A stretch of 64,000 nucleotides of DNA from Salinimicrobium profundisediminis (GTDB taxonomy: Bacteria > Bacteroidota > Bacteroidia > Flavobacteriales > Flavobacteriaceae): positions 1-64,000 of the forward strand of contig NZ_JAPJDA010000021.1 of NCBI RefSeq assembly GCF_026241755.1, written 5' to 3'. How positions within the stretch are numbered: position 1 is the first letter of the stretch; each line of letters begins with the position of its first letter. Positions 28,128-38,401 of this stretch are shown piece by piece. The notes beneath the pieces are model-generated. The model searched no databases and had not been told where the DNA came from. It saw nothing but the letters and a program-made list of their open reading frames with translations. The translations under genes and the position numbers were made by a program.

Positions 28128-28655
28128 ATGAGTACATTTTCCACCATTAGTATTAAAATAGAAACCGCTAGAAGGTTTCGTGCATTCTGCAGGGAGACGG
28201 GAGGATCAAATACGGAAATACTGGAGCTTGTGTTGGATTATTTTCAGAAGTACCAGATTTCGCCCCGTCATAAAGCTAAAATAGATTTACCAGCCTTGGA
28301 TGAAAAAATACAAAAGCGGCTTAATGCTATAGTAGCTATAATAAAGGAAATAGAAAAAACCCAAACCCAGCCTACTCTTGCGATGTTACAGCTACTTTTT
28401 GATCCTGCTCAGGCAACTTCTGTTCCTTCTACCCGTCTTCCACTGCCTCCTACACAGGAAAGAGCTACTTCAGTAAAATCTAAAGAAAATCTGTCCGGTT
28501 CGGAGATTAGAGTCTACGAGGAGATTAAAAAGGATCTTGAGTATATACTGAGTAAAGTAATCTATGACAAGAGGACGTTTGGTCCCGATAGATATGTGCT
28601 TGAAATGGCAGGAGAAGAGCTGGAAAGAATGAAAAGAAAATTAAACTCCTATTGA
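28128..28655 (+). CDS. BfmA/BtgA-like mobilisation accessory protein
   Basis: This is a 175-residue protein. The N-terminus (F-S-T-I-S-I-K-I-E-T-A-R-R-F-R-A-F-C) reads as a ribbon-helix-helix-like DNA-binding segment, followed by helices with L-E-L-V-L-D-Y-F-Q and the T-L-A-M-L-Q-L-L-F-D motif. I recognise this motif from BfmA/BtgA-type proteins of Bacteroides mobilisable transposons. Such proteins bind oriT and help the relaxase form the nicking complex. The C-terminal half is more variable and polar. It lies directly after the 19-bp hairpin and one base before the relaxase gene, the classical accessory-relaxase order. The family assignment rests on motif memory. Confidence 0.75.
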   Translation: MSTFSTISIKIETARRFRAFCRETGGSNTEILELVLDYFQKYQISPRHKAKIDLPALDEKIQKRLNAIVAIIKEIEKTQTQPTLAMLQLLFDPAQATSVPSTRLPLPPTQERATSVKSKENLSGSEIRVYEEIKKDLEYILSKVIYDKRTFGPDRYVLEMAGEELERMKRKLNSY

Positions 28656-28656
28656 A

Positions 28657-29682
28657 ATGTACCTTACCATCTCCCCCCAAAAAATAGGAGGCAATTTCAC
28701 CAGTAGTGTTGCTGACTTTGTGACTTATCTTGAAAAGGAGAATCGGGATCAACCCCTTGAGAAAATGAGTTATTTCTTTAACCAAACCGGAAATCAAATT
28801 TCGGAGCAACAGGTAATTGGAGAAATAGATGCCAATGCGGCTAAACTCAGGAAAACTGAACCCAGGTATTACTCTCTAACCATTAATCCCAGTCAGTATG
28901 AACTCAGGCATATCCAGAATAACTCAGCGTCTCTAAGGGAATACACCTTACAGGTCATGAAGGATTATGCTAAAGCCTTTAACCGGGAGATTGAGGGAAA
29001 ACCAGTGAGTATAGAAAATCTCAAATTTTTCGCAAAAATAGAATATCAGCGCAGTTATCATTATTACGATAAAGAAATTAGAGAGAACAGCCCCTACATC
29101 AAGAGGTTAGTAAAATTAGAACATGACCTGGTAAAAATCAGGAGAGGAGATATGGATGGAGATCTTCAAAAGATAAAAAAAGAAATCAGTCAACTTAAAA
29201 AGGAAATCCCACACAAAATTGGTAAAGCTTATATTAAAGAAGGGATGCTGAAGCCAGGACTTCAAACCCATGTTCATGTAATTGTCAGTCGGAAAGATGC
29301 CACGAACCGCTACAGCCTTTCTCCGGGCAGCAAATACAGGTCTTCTGCTGTTGAGATGCACGGCAGGACAGTAAAAAGGGGGTTTGACAGGAATCAGTTC
29401 TTTCAAAGTGCAGAAAAGACTTTTGACAGGATGTTTCAGTACCAAAGAAATTTTGTAGAAAAATATACTTCCAGGAAAGAGCTGCAAAATAATCCCGGGC
29501 TGTATTATTCAAGACTTATGAAGTTACCACTGAATGAAAGACAGTTAGCTTTTAAAGTACTCAGAACTGCTGGTATGACACTGCCTGCTACCGGGTTCAC
29601 ACCAGCCCAGGTACAACTGGCCATCAAAAATTTCAGACAAGCAATAGGGTTAGCTGTGAGGTCATCTTCCATTCATTACTGA
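28657..29682 (+). CDS. Relaxase/mobilisation protein (DUF5712-like, MobB type)
   Basis: This is a 341-residue protein predicted to nick oriT and stay bound to the transferred strand. The metal-binding histidine motif H-V-H-V-I-V-S-R-K-D (His205, His207) is of the HxH relaxase type and is preceded by a charged coiled-coil stretch (~135-185). An N-terminal R-Y-Y-S-L-T-I-N-P-S-Q-Y-E-L segment (~65-80) resembles the strand after the catalytic-Tyr region. Several tyrosines in residues 19-73 are candidates for the nucleophile. It starts one base after the accessory gene and its stop overlaps the start of the coupling ATPase. It is shorter than large multidomain relaxases and has no helicase domain, as usual for Bacteroidota mobilisation proteins. 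Confidence 0.8.
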   Translation: MYLTISPQKIGGNFTSSVADFVTYLEKENRDQPLEKMSYFFNQTGNQISEQQVIGEIDANAAKLRKTEPRYYSLTINPSQYELRHIQNNSASLREYTLQVMKDYAKAFNREIEGKPVSIENLKFFAKIEYQRSYHYYDKEIRENSPYIKRLVKLEHDLVKIRRGDMDGDLQKIKKEISQLKKEIPHKIGKAYIKEGMLKPGLQTHVHVIVSRKDATNRYSLSPGSKYRSSAVEMHGRTVKRGFDRNQFFQSAEKTFDRMFQYQRNFVEKYTSRKELQNNPGLYYSRLMKLPLNERQLAFKVLRTAGMTLPATGFTPAQVQLAIKNFRQAIGLAVRSSSIHY

Positions 29683-31289
29683 TGATTTCGGCTTTATACA
29701 TACTATGGATGGTCATTTACACAAGCATTTGCAGCCTGTTTATTCTTCACTTAAAACAGTTCAGAAAAGGTGTTCTTTTTAATCAGGCCTTCCTATTGTA
29801 TCTCAGCTATTGCTTACTCCCAGACCCAGTCAATTTAGCTATGCTCTTAGAACTTTCCTTAAAATTATTTTTACCGGCATCAGCTTTAAATCTGTGTTTG
29901 TATTGTTTTGTCTCACCACAAAATGAAGCATCATCATCAGTAAAAAAGTACAGAGCCAATCTTCCCCTGGCAACGGGAAACCTGGTATTAGACAACTTGA
30001 GGAGAGGAGTTTCCATTATTGGAGCTGCAGGAAGCGGCAAGACAGAAAGTGTGGTATATAGTCTACTAAGGCATTTCAAAAAATATTCCTTTAGTGGTCT
30101 ACTACACGATTATAAAAATTTTGAACTCACAGAGATCGCCTATCCCCTTTTTAAATCCGGGAAAATTCCTTTTTACATTATCTCCTTTGACCGCATATAC
30201 CACAGGGTCAATCCTATTGCTCCAAGATATATGATTGATGAAGAAAGTGTCAATGAAGTATCGAGGGTACTTCTGGAAAACCTCCTGGAACAAAAAGAAC
30301 TTCTCGCATCAGGTAGCACTAAATTCTTTAATGATGCCGTGGAAGGATTAGTTGGAGGCATGATCTGGAAATTAAAATCTGATTATCCTGAGTACTGCAC
30401 CCTCCCCCACCTTATAGCAGTTTACCAGAGCATGGATACCCCGGAGCTGGTTAGCTTTCTCAGCGGCAATATCACCTCGAGGTCAATGGCAGATGCGTTT
30501 ATTAGTGGGATTGCATCAGAACGTCAGACTGCAGCTGTTAAGAGCAGTCTTGCCAATGCATTAAAAAAAATCTGTACCCAAAGGATCTTTATGGCCCTTT
30601 CCAAAGATGAAGTGCCTTTAGATATTAATAATCCTGAGAACCCGGCAATAGTTTCCATAGTCAATAATCCCAAATATGAAACCGCCTATTCCCCGGTCAT
30701 AGCGACTACCATACATACTATCACAAAGCAGATGAGCATCCGGCAGCGCGATGCTTCCTTCCTACTCATGGAGGAGGCCCCTACCCTTCGTCTTTTGCAT
30801 ATGCATCGCATACCGGCAACCTTACGCAGTTATAACATATCCACTATTTATGTAATGCAGGACAAAATTCAGAATGATCTGCTTTACGGGGAAAAAGCCA
30901 GTAAAGCAATATTAAGTAATCTGTCATACCAATTTTTTGGAAAAGTAAATGATCCCGACACAGCGAAATACTACGAACAGTTCTTTGAAATTGTACAGAA
31001 GGAAAGCATTAGTATCCACCAGGGAGGAAGCCTTAATTTCGATACCCGGTTTACCAAAAGCCATAGGGACAGTACCAGGATTCGATTTGATGCCTTCTTC
31101 CGATTAAAAGCAGGAGAATTTGTGAGTTTTGCCGATGGCAAAGAGAAAAGAGTAAAATTCCCATATCCAAGAATGCGGAAAGAATTACCTGAAAAATTTA
31201 TTGAATATTCAGAAGAAGAAATAAGAAATAATTACTACAGAATATTCCAGGAGGTCCGGGATGAAATCCTGAACAAGAAGAGCAATTAA
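29682..31289 (+). CDS. Type IV coupling protein (TraG/TraD/VirD4 family ATPase)
   Basis: This is a 535-residue coupling ATPase that would hand the relaxase-DNA complex to the mating channel. N-terminal membrane helices (residues 1-25 and ~33-75) precede Walker A G-A-A-G-S-G-K-T-E (~114-122). A Walker B-like L-L-M-E-E-A-P-T lies near 361, followed by the T-Y-V-M-Q-type sensor segment S-T-I-Y-V-M-Q-D. Met at 29682 overlaps the relaxase stop (TGATG). It is the last gene of the mobilisation triad. It is distinct from the VirB4-type TraG at 50339-52738, despite the overlapping name used in other systems. Length is somewhat short for T4CPs but all ATPase motifs are present. Confidence 0.88.
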   Translation: MISALYILWMVIYTSICSLFILHLKQFRKGVLFNQAFLLYLSYCLLPDPVNLAMLLELSLKLFLPASALNLCLYCFVSPQNEASSSVKKYRANLPLATGNLVLDNLRRGVSIIGAAGSGKTESVVYSLLRHFKKYSFSGLLHDYKNFELTEIAYPLFKSGKIPFYIISFDRIYHRVNPIAPRYMIDEESVNEVSRVLLENLLEQKELLASGSTKFFNDAVEGLVGGMIWKLKSDYPEYCTLPHLIAVYQSMDTPELVSFLSGNITSRSMADAFISGIASERQTAAVKSSLANALKKICTQRIFMALSKDEVPLDINNPENPAIVSIVNNPKYETAYSPVIATTIHTITKQMSIRQRDASFLLMEEAPTLRLLHMHRIPATLRSYNISTIYVMQDKIQNDLLYGEKASKAILSNLSYQFFGKVNDPDTAKYYEQFFEIVQKESISIHQGGSLNFDTRFTKSHRDSTRIRFDAFFRLKAGEFVSFADGKEKRVKFPYPRMRKELPEKFIEYSEEEIRNNYYRIFQEVRDEILNKKSN

Positions 31290-31371
31290 TAAGAAGTCAT
31301 TGTATGAAATAAAAACGGGTATGTAACATTCTAGAACAAATGCATCTAAAGAGAAAACAAATACTTTAAAA

Positions 31372-32211
31372 ATGAAACAAACTTTACTTTGCCTAAGTTT
31401 ATTAGTTCTAAGCCTAAAGGCTTTTCCCCAACAAAGTTTCAATGTCAGTATAAAGGGTAATGGACAACCGGTACTGATATTCCCTGGTTTTACCAGTACC
31501 CCAGAAGCATTTACTACAATTATTGACGTTTTGTCTGAAGATTATGAAGTACATGCTTTTACCTTTGCCGGTTTTGGAGAGGTGCCTCCAATAGACTTTC
31601 CCTGGCTGAAGACAATCCAACAGGATATTCTACAATATATTAAAGAAAATAATCTAAATAACCCTATAATAATTGGTCATAGTATGGGTGGTACTTTGGG
31701 GCTTTGGCTTGCCACCAAAACCCCTGAAATCTCCCAATTAATAGTTATTGATGCCCTTCCTGCTATGGGAGCTTTGATGATACCAAATTATGATAGTTCA
31801 GTTATTCATTATGACACACCATATAACCAACAATTACTGACTATGGACACCACTGCATTTAAGGCAATGGCATTTCAAATGGCCAGAAGAATGTCCTTAA
31901 ATGAAGAGCAACACGAGAAAATAGCCACCCGGATAATTCAGAGCGATCGCAAAACGTATGTATACGGATATACTGATTTATTAAAATGGGATTTAAGACC
32001 TGACTTAGACAAAATAAAAATACCTGTTACCATAATTGCAGCAACAGAAACTTATGGTGAAGCAACAGTTTCCAGGAACTTCAATAGTCAATATGAAAAC
32101 TTAAATGGCTATAATCTTATAATGGCAGAAGGAGCGGCACATTATATTATGTACGATCAGCCAGAATGGCTCTTAAATAAAATCCAGAAAGTATTAATTA
32201 GGAATGACTAA
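31372..32211 (+). CDS. Secreted alpha/beta hydrolase
   Basis: This is a 279-residue alpha/beta-hydrolase with a signal peptide (ending L-K-A-F-P-Q-Q). The oxyanion strand F-P-G-F-T-S-T, the nucleophile elbow G-H-S-M-G-G (Ser around residue 105) and a late His in G-A-A-H-Y-I-M-Y-D define the fold and triad; the Asp is likely in the T-I-I-A-A-T-E-T region or just after. It could act as an esterase, lipase or lactonase in the envelope; no substrate can be assigned. It is the first gene of an operon in which the ECF sigma factor start overlaps its stop by 8 bp, so the hydrolase and the sigma regulon are probably linked in function. Confidence 0.85.
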   Translation: MKQTLLCLSLLVLSLKAFPQQSFNVSIKGNGQPVLIFPGFTSTPEAFTTIIDVLSEDYEVHAFTFAGFGEVPPIDFPWLKTIQQDILQYIKENNLNNPIIIGHSMGGTLGLWLATKTPEISQLIVIDALPAMGALMIPNYDSSVIHYDTPYNQQLLTMDTTAFKAMAFQMARRMSLNEEQHEKIATRIIQSDRKTYVYGYTDLLKWDLRPDLDKIKIPVTIIAATETYGEATVSRNFNSQYENLNGYNLIMAEGAAHYIMYDQPEWLLNKIQKVLIRND

Positions 32212-32689
32212 GGAATTGCAGTTTAAAGATCTTTACACGGCTCACTACTCAAAAGTTATCCGGCTTTGTTTGGGTTACACCAATGGAAGGGAAGAAAAGG
32301 CAAAAGATTTGACCCAGGAGGTGTTTATTAAGATTTGGCAAAATCTGGATAAATTTAGGAGTGAAGCAAATATTAGCACTTGGATTTACCGCATTACGGT
32401 TAATACATGTTTGCAAGAGCTGCGGAAAAAAAAAGTGGTGCCTTTGGAAATAGATTTAGCATCTCATGAAATTATAAGTTCAAATAACGATGAAATACGC
32501 TACAAAAAAATGTATGAGTGCATCAACAAACTTTCTGCCGATAATAAAACGATTATATTTCTTGAATTAGAAGAAGTACCGCAAGCAGAAATCGCTGAAA
32601 TAACAGGATATAGTCACCAGGCAATACGAACGCGTATTCACCGAATTAAAGAACAACTTTCAAAATGTGTAACAGATGGAGGAATTTAA
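32204..32689 (+). CDS. ECF-type RNA polymerase sigma factor
   Basis: This is a 161-residue sigma-70-family ECF factor. Region 2 carries Y-S-K-V-I-R-L-C-L-G-Y, the D-L-T-Q-E-V-F-I-K-I-W core-binding motif and A-N-I-S-T-W-I-Y-R-I-T-V-N-T-C for -10 recognition. Region 4 (~105-160) carries the V-P-Q-A-E-I-A-E-I-T-G-Y-S-H-Q-A-I-R-T-R-I-H-R helix-turn-helix. It overlaps the hydrolase gene upstream by 8 bp and the membrane-protein gene downstream by 14 bp, typical of sigma/anti-sigma translational coupling. It would direct RNA polymerase to an envelope-related regulon, possibly including this operon. Confidence 0.93.
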   Translation: MTKELQFKDLYTAHYSKVIRLCLGYTNGREEKAKDLTQEVFIKIWQNLDKFRSEANISTWIYRITVNTCLQELRKKKVVPLEIDLASHEIISSNNDEIRYKKMYECINKLSADNKTIIFLELEEVPQAEIAEITGYSHQAIRTRIHRIKEQLSKCVTDGGI

Positions 32690-33230
32690 AAAAATAAAAA
32701 AACAGTGGGACAAAAGAGGCCTCCCACCTATCCCGGAATCTGGTATTAGCAATATTGCCAGGAGAACAGAATATCTTAAACGGAAACAGCGTATTACCGG
32801 GGTTGTATTAGTAGTAACCATTGCAGTACTTATTGGATTTTACTTCTATTTATCTGCATATAAAAATACAGATCTGTTAATTGGTCTGGGGTTAATGGTT
32901 GGGAGTCTGGCTTTGAGGTTATTATTTGAGTATACCAATAGCATAGAAAAGGAGAAATTACCTATTTATAGTCCAATGAAAGTATTCAAAAAAAGATTGA
33001 CTGCTTATTACACTAGGAGAAAACGGATTCATTTTGTTCTTACACCAGTTCTTTTCACCACTTATGTGGTAGGTTTTTTTTGGCTTCTTCCTTTATTTGA
33101 GAGGAATTTATCCCAAAGTTTTTACTGGTATATATTGTGGTCGTCATTTTTTGTCTTTGCGGGGTTGGCAATTCTCATTTGGACACAAATCAAAAAAGAA
33201 TTACAAATCTTAAAACATCTCCAAAAATGA
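32676..33230 (+). CDS. Four-helix membrane protein, candidate anti-sigma factor
   Basis: This is a 184-residue protein with a ~35-residue polar N-terminus (M-E-E-F-K-K-I-K-K-Q-W-D-K-R-G) and four membrane helices (about 39-58, 63-83, 120-141, 147-168), ending in a basic tail. Its start lies inside the ECF sigma gene, which is the usual arrangement of a sigma factor with its membrane-bound inhibitor. I see no FecR or zinc-binding anti-sigma motif, so the role is inferred from context alone. The next gene begins in an ATGA overlap with its stop. Confidence 0.6.
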   Translation: MEEFKKIKKQWDKRGLPPIPESGISNIARRTEYLKRKQRITGVVLVVTIAVLIGFYFYLSAYKNTDLLIGLGLMVGSLALRLLFEYTNSIEKEKLPIYSPMKVFKKRLTAYYTRRKRIHFVLTPVLFTTYVVGFFWLLPLFERNLSQSFYWYILWSSFFVFAGLAILIWTQIKKELQILKHLQK

Positions 33231-33718
33231 AGAGGCTCCTTTTTAGCATTTTAATTATTGTAAATGCCATTATAACCACAGGTCTTTTAATCTATACAGT
33301 TAAAAACAATCAGCTCGAGGTAGATATGACCAACAAAATATTAACAGTTCGAGGTCTTGTTGTTATCGACTCTACCGGTACAGAACGGGTGATCATTGGT
33401 GCACATCTACCTCCGGCCCAATCTATAGGATATAGATTTTACAGAGGAGATAACTCTGGAGTCTCCGGAGTTATGCTTTATGATCACGAAGGACAAGAAA
33501 GAGGTGGTTATGTTACTGATGACTCGTATGGGAACGTCTTTTTCACTCTTGATTCAAAAATCTCCCAAAGGGTTTTATTTATGGCAGAACCTCAAGGTGC
33601 AGCCACACTAAGAATGTGGGGAAAGAATGGAAATGAAGTTAACCTGGGTGCTTCTGATGAAGGTTCCTGGTTGAATATCACAGAAAAAGGTAAAATGAAA
33701 AACATAGGGGACTTATGA
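33227..33718 (+). CDS. Membrane-anchored beta-rich envelope protein
   Basis: This is a 163-residue protein with one N-terminal membrane helix (residues 5-24), then a beta-rich extracytoplasmic domain of repeated short strands (R-G-L-V-V-I-D-S-T-G-T-E-R-V-I-I-G, G-V-M-L-Y-D-H-E-G-Q-E-R-G-G-Y, F-F-T-L-D-S-K). The motif I-D-x-x-G-x-E-R-x-x-I-G recurs in small hypothetical bacterial proteins of unknown function. I chose ATG at 33227, which overlaps the upstream stop and gives a proper N-terminal anchor; a frame extension to 33137 would run through the upstream gene. Function unknown. Confidence 0.65.
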   Translation: MKRLLFSILIIVNAIITTGLLIYTVKNNQLEVDMTNKILTVRGLVVIDSTGTERVIIGAHLPPAQSIGYRFYRGDNSGVSGVMLYDHEGQERGGYVTDDSYGNVFFTLDSKISQRVLFMAEPQGAATLRMWGKNGNEVNLGASDEGSWLNITEKGKMKNIGDL

Positions 33719-34689
33719 ATTTTTGCAGAAAATTAGTGGTGACTTTTATCTCCATTTATATATGGGGTTGTAAACAGGAAGTTATAATTAAAGATGGAAA
33801 ATTTACAGGAATTAATCCCGTCTCCCACACTGATGTAATCTACAAAGGAAAAAGTGATACCGTTCTTGTTTCCACCTACGACGGCAAGATTTATGAAGTA
33901 ATTAAAGGCAAGAGCTCAAAAAAACAATTAACAGCCATAAACGATGAAATCTATGCAATTGCTTACAATTCTGATAAAGATGAAATTTATGCTGCAACTT
34001 TAAATTCCGGGATTGCAGTAATTGATGTTTACAATGGGAATATATTAAAATATTTACCGCTCAATGACTCCTGGGCGAAACAGCTGGTCTTTAATTCCGA
34101 AAATGGCATTTTAGCTACCTATGATTATAAGGGTAATCATTACTTATGGAGGGTAAACGATGGTTTTAAAAGAATTCATACCCCTATAAAGTTACAAGAA
34201 CTGAAACCCAGGCATATACATAATAATGGAGATATCTATTTTGAGGATAAAAGAGGTTTTATTGTTTGGAATTACCAGACAAATTTTGAAGAAGAGAAAA
34301 GAACATTAAAGGGAGGATTGGCAGATATTGATAAAAACAAAGACCTTTTACTGATTAATGGCAAAGAATTCACACTTTACCGAACTACATCAGACAAAAT
34401 TCAATTTACACTTCAACACCCGGACTGGCCAATTTATGTTCCCGAGAGAGATACGACTATAGACATACCATTAAGTTTAGAGATTGTTTCCGGGCAACTC
34501 AGTGAAAAATATATTTTTACATGTGGACTGGACAAATCAATACGAAAGTGGGATAAACAATCAGGAGAATTGGTTAAAACCTATGGGCCGTTAAGAAATA
34601 CACCGAGTGGAATTGCCATTACCGAAGATGAAATGCAATTTGTAGTAACAGATTTAGGAGGCAATATTCTATTTCGGAATATTGATTAA
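33715..34689 (+). CDS. WD40/beta-propeller-like lipoprotein
   Basis: This is a 324-residue protein with lipobox-like Y-I-W-G-C19-K-Q-E and a series of repeats of about 40 residues resembling WD40 blades (S-T-Y-D-G-K-I-Y-E-V, A-Y-N-S-D-K-D-E-I-Y-A-A-T, L-V-F-N-S-E-N-G-I-L-A-T-Y-D, F-T-C-G-L-D-K-S-I-R-K-W-D, I-T-E-D-E-M-Q-F-V-V-T-D). The start overlaps the stop of the previous gene by 4 bp. It is the last gene of the ECF operon. Propeller lipoproteins of this type often act as interaction scaffolds in the envelope; here it could sense or present a ligand for the sigma pathway. No enzymatic motif was found. Confidence 0.72.
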   Translation: MNFCRKLVVTFISIYIWGCKQEVIIKDGKFTGINPVSHTDVIYKGKSDTVLVSTYDGKIYEVIKGKSSKKQLTAINDEIYAIAYNSDKDEIYAATLNSGIAVIDVYNGNILKYLPLNDSWAKQLVFNSENGILATYDYKGNHYLWRVNDGFKRIHTPIKLQELKPRHIHNNGDIYFEDKRGFIVWNYQTNFEEEKRTLKGGLADIDKNKDLLLINGKEFTLYRTTSDKIQFTLQHPDWPIYVPERDTTIDIPLSLEIVSGQLSEKYIFTCGLDKSIRKWDKQSGELVKTYGPLRNTPSGIAITEDEMQFVVTDLGGNILFRNID

Positions 34690-34767
34690 AAAATGTATAG
34701 AAACCAGCACTAAATTACAACCTAAATCTCCAGAGTATATAATCATTTTAGTTCCAGACCAACTTAT

Positions 34768-34814
34768 AAAAAAGTGACCCAAGAAATGAAAAAATTTTCC
34801 TTTCAAGGGTCACT
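34768..34814 (-). terminator. Terminator of the starch operon
   Basis: AGTGACCC (34773-34780) is the exact reverse complement of GGGTCACT (34807-34814), with a 26-nt loop containing weak extra pairing. On the minus strand the stem is followed by six T residues (plus-strand A run 34768-34773). It sits between the convergent propeller gene and the GH97 gene, 20 bp past the GH97 stop. The long loop makes it a moderate rather than ideal terminator. Confidence 0.6.
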
Positions 34815-34833
34815 CACCTAACAATTCAACAAT

Positions 34834-36984
<2,151 letters not shown>

Positions 36985-38370
36985 CTATTTCTTATTTAGT
37001 ACCAGGTATGTAAAAGGTTCTAAGCTCACTTGCTCTCCCAAAGATACCGAAGAGTTAGTAAAAACTTCTGTCCACTCCGAATTTCTGAAAACCGCAGGAA
37101 GTATATAATTCACCTCCTTGTTTCTTAGGTTAGACATTACCAAAACTGTGTCACCTCCCTTTTCCATAGTAAAGACCACTACGTCGTCACTGCTGAAACT
37201 CTTCAACTCACCTCTCCTGATAGCTTCACTGGCATTACGGAATTTTATAATTTCTTTGTATTCCGAGAGCATTTCTTCATCTATGTTATTCCAATTAATA
37301 GGATCACGATCGAAAAACTCAAGCCTCTTATTAAAACCAACTGCCTGACCATTATAGATCATTGGGACAGATCGTTGATAGGCAGCAACTACGAAAGCTG
37401 CCAATGATCCTTCATCTCCCCCAAAAAGTTCTTGAGGAGTACCATCTGAGAGATTTACATCATGGTTGGTAACATATTTAACTACTCGCTTGGAATCATC
37501 ATAGACATTGGCATATAGTTCGGCATGTGCTTTCTGCAACTCGGTCACTGGAGCACCATCCAAAAATACCTCTTTAAGAGCATCAAAATACCTGAACCCA
37601 AAAATGTAATCAAAACCTGCCCTGAGATGATCGGTACGACCACCTTCAGCAAACATTAAAAGGTCCTGATTTTTTATACCTCTCAAAACGGGAACTGCTT
37701 CATTCCAAAAACTGAAGGGAACATAATCTGCCGCATCCATTCTAAAACCATCAATATTTGCATTATAGATCCAATAAGACATTGCGTCTATCATTGCATC
37801 CTGAAGATCTTCATTCTCATAATTCAACTGAGCCACATCATTCCAGTTGGTTCCCGGGGGTACTATAATATTCCCATCTTCGTCCTGCTGATAATATTCT
37901 GGATTTTCAGTAATCCAGACATTGTCCCAGGCAGTATGATTGGCAACAAAATCCAGTATAACTGCAATACCTCTGTTATGAGCTTCCTCTACAAGGGAAC
38001 GAAGATCTTCAAGAGAGCCAAATTCCGGATTAACTGCTTTGAAATCACGCACAGCGTAAGGTGACCCCAAACCACCTGCAGACCTTTCTTCACCTACAGG
38101 ATAAACCGGCATAAGGTAGATTACATTTACGCCGAGGGAATCAATATGATCCATTCGATCTATGACACCTTGCAGAGTTCCCTCCGCACTAAATGCACGA
38201 ATATTCACCTGATAAATAGTGGCATCCTCGCTTGCAGGAACCTCCTGGAACGGTGTACCATATTGTTCATAGCCGTTTGGATTTGATATAATGTTATCAT
38301 CGGATTTTTCGCACGAAAGCAAAATATTGGATGAGAACAACCATAAAATTATATATAAGTAGTTTTTCAT
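36985..38370 (-). CDS. GH13 alpha-amylase-type lipoprotein
   Basis: This is a 461-residue family GH13 enzyme hydrolysing internal alpha-1,4-glucan bonds. All four conserved regions are visible: D-F-V-A-N-H-T (140-146), G-F-R-M-D-A-A-D (nucleophile Asp212), F-A-E-G-G (acid/base Glu242) and V-T-N-H-D-V (His303, Asp304). The signal peptide ends I-L-L-S-C20-E-K-S-D-D, so it is a lipoprotein, probably surface-exposed. At this length it has the catalytic barrel plus a short C-domain and no added carbohydrate-binding module. It lies between the SusE-like binder and GH97. It is likely the SusG/SusA functional counterpart in this locus. Confidence 0.94.
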   Translation of the reverse strand: MKNYLYIILWLFSSNILLSCEKSDDNIISNPNGYEQYGTPFQEVPASEDATIYQVNIRAFSAEGTLQGVIDRMDHIDSLGVNVIYLMPVYPVGEERSAGGLGSPYAVRDFKAVNPEFGSLEDLRSLVEEAHNRGIAVILDFVANHTAWDNVWITENPEYYQQDEDGNIIVPPGTNWNDVAQLNYENEDLQDAMIDAMSYWIYNANIDGFRMDAADYVPFSFWNEAVPVLRGIKNQDLLMFAEGGRTDHLRAGFDYIFGFRYFDALKEVFLDGAPVTELQKAHAELYANVYDDSKRVVKYVTNHDVNLSDGTPQELFGGDEGSLAAFVVAAYQRSVPMIYNGQAVGFNKRLEFFDRDPINWNNIDEEMLSEYKEIIKFRNASEAIRRGELKSFSSDDVVVFTMEKGGDTVLVMSNLRNKEVNYILPAVFRNSEWTEVFTNSSVSLGEQVSLEPFTYLVLNKK

Positions 38371-38401
38371 TATATTTTTTTTTTAAGGACTCAAGGCCCT
38401 G

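Noticed and set aside
29682-31289. Reading the coupling ATPase as the CTnDOT TraG
   Set aside because: TraG of the tra operon is the VirB4-type gene at 50339-52738; this one has the coupling-protein topology and sits with the relaxase.
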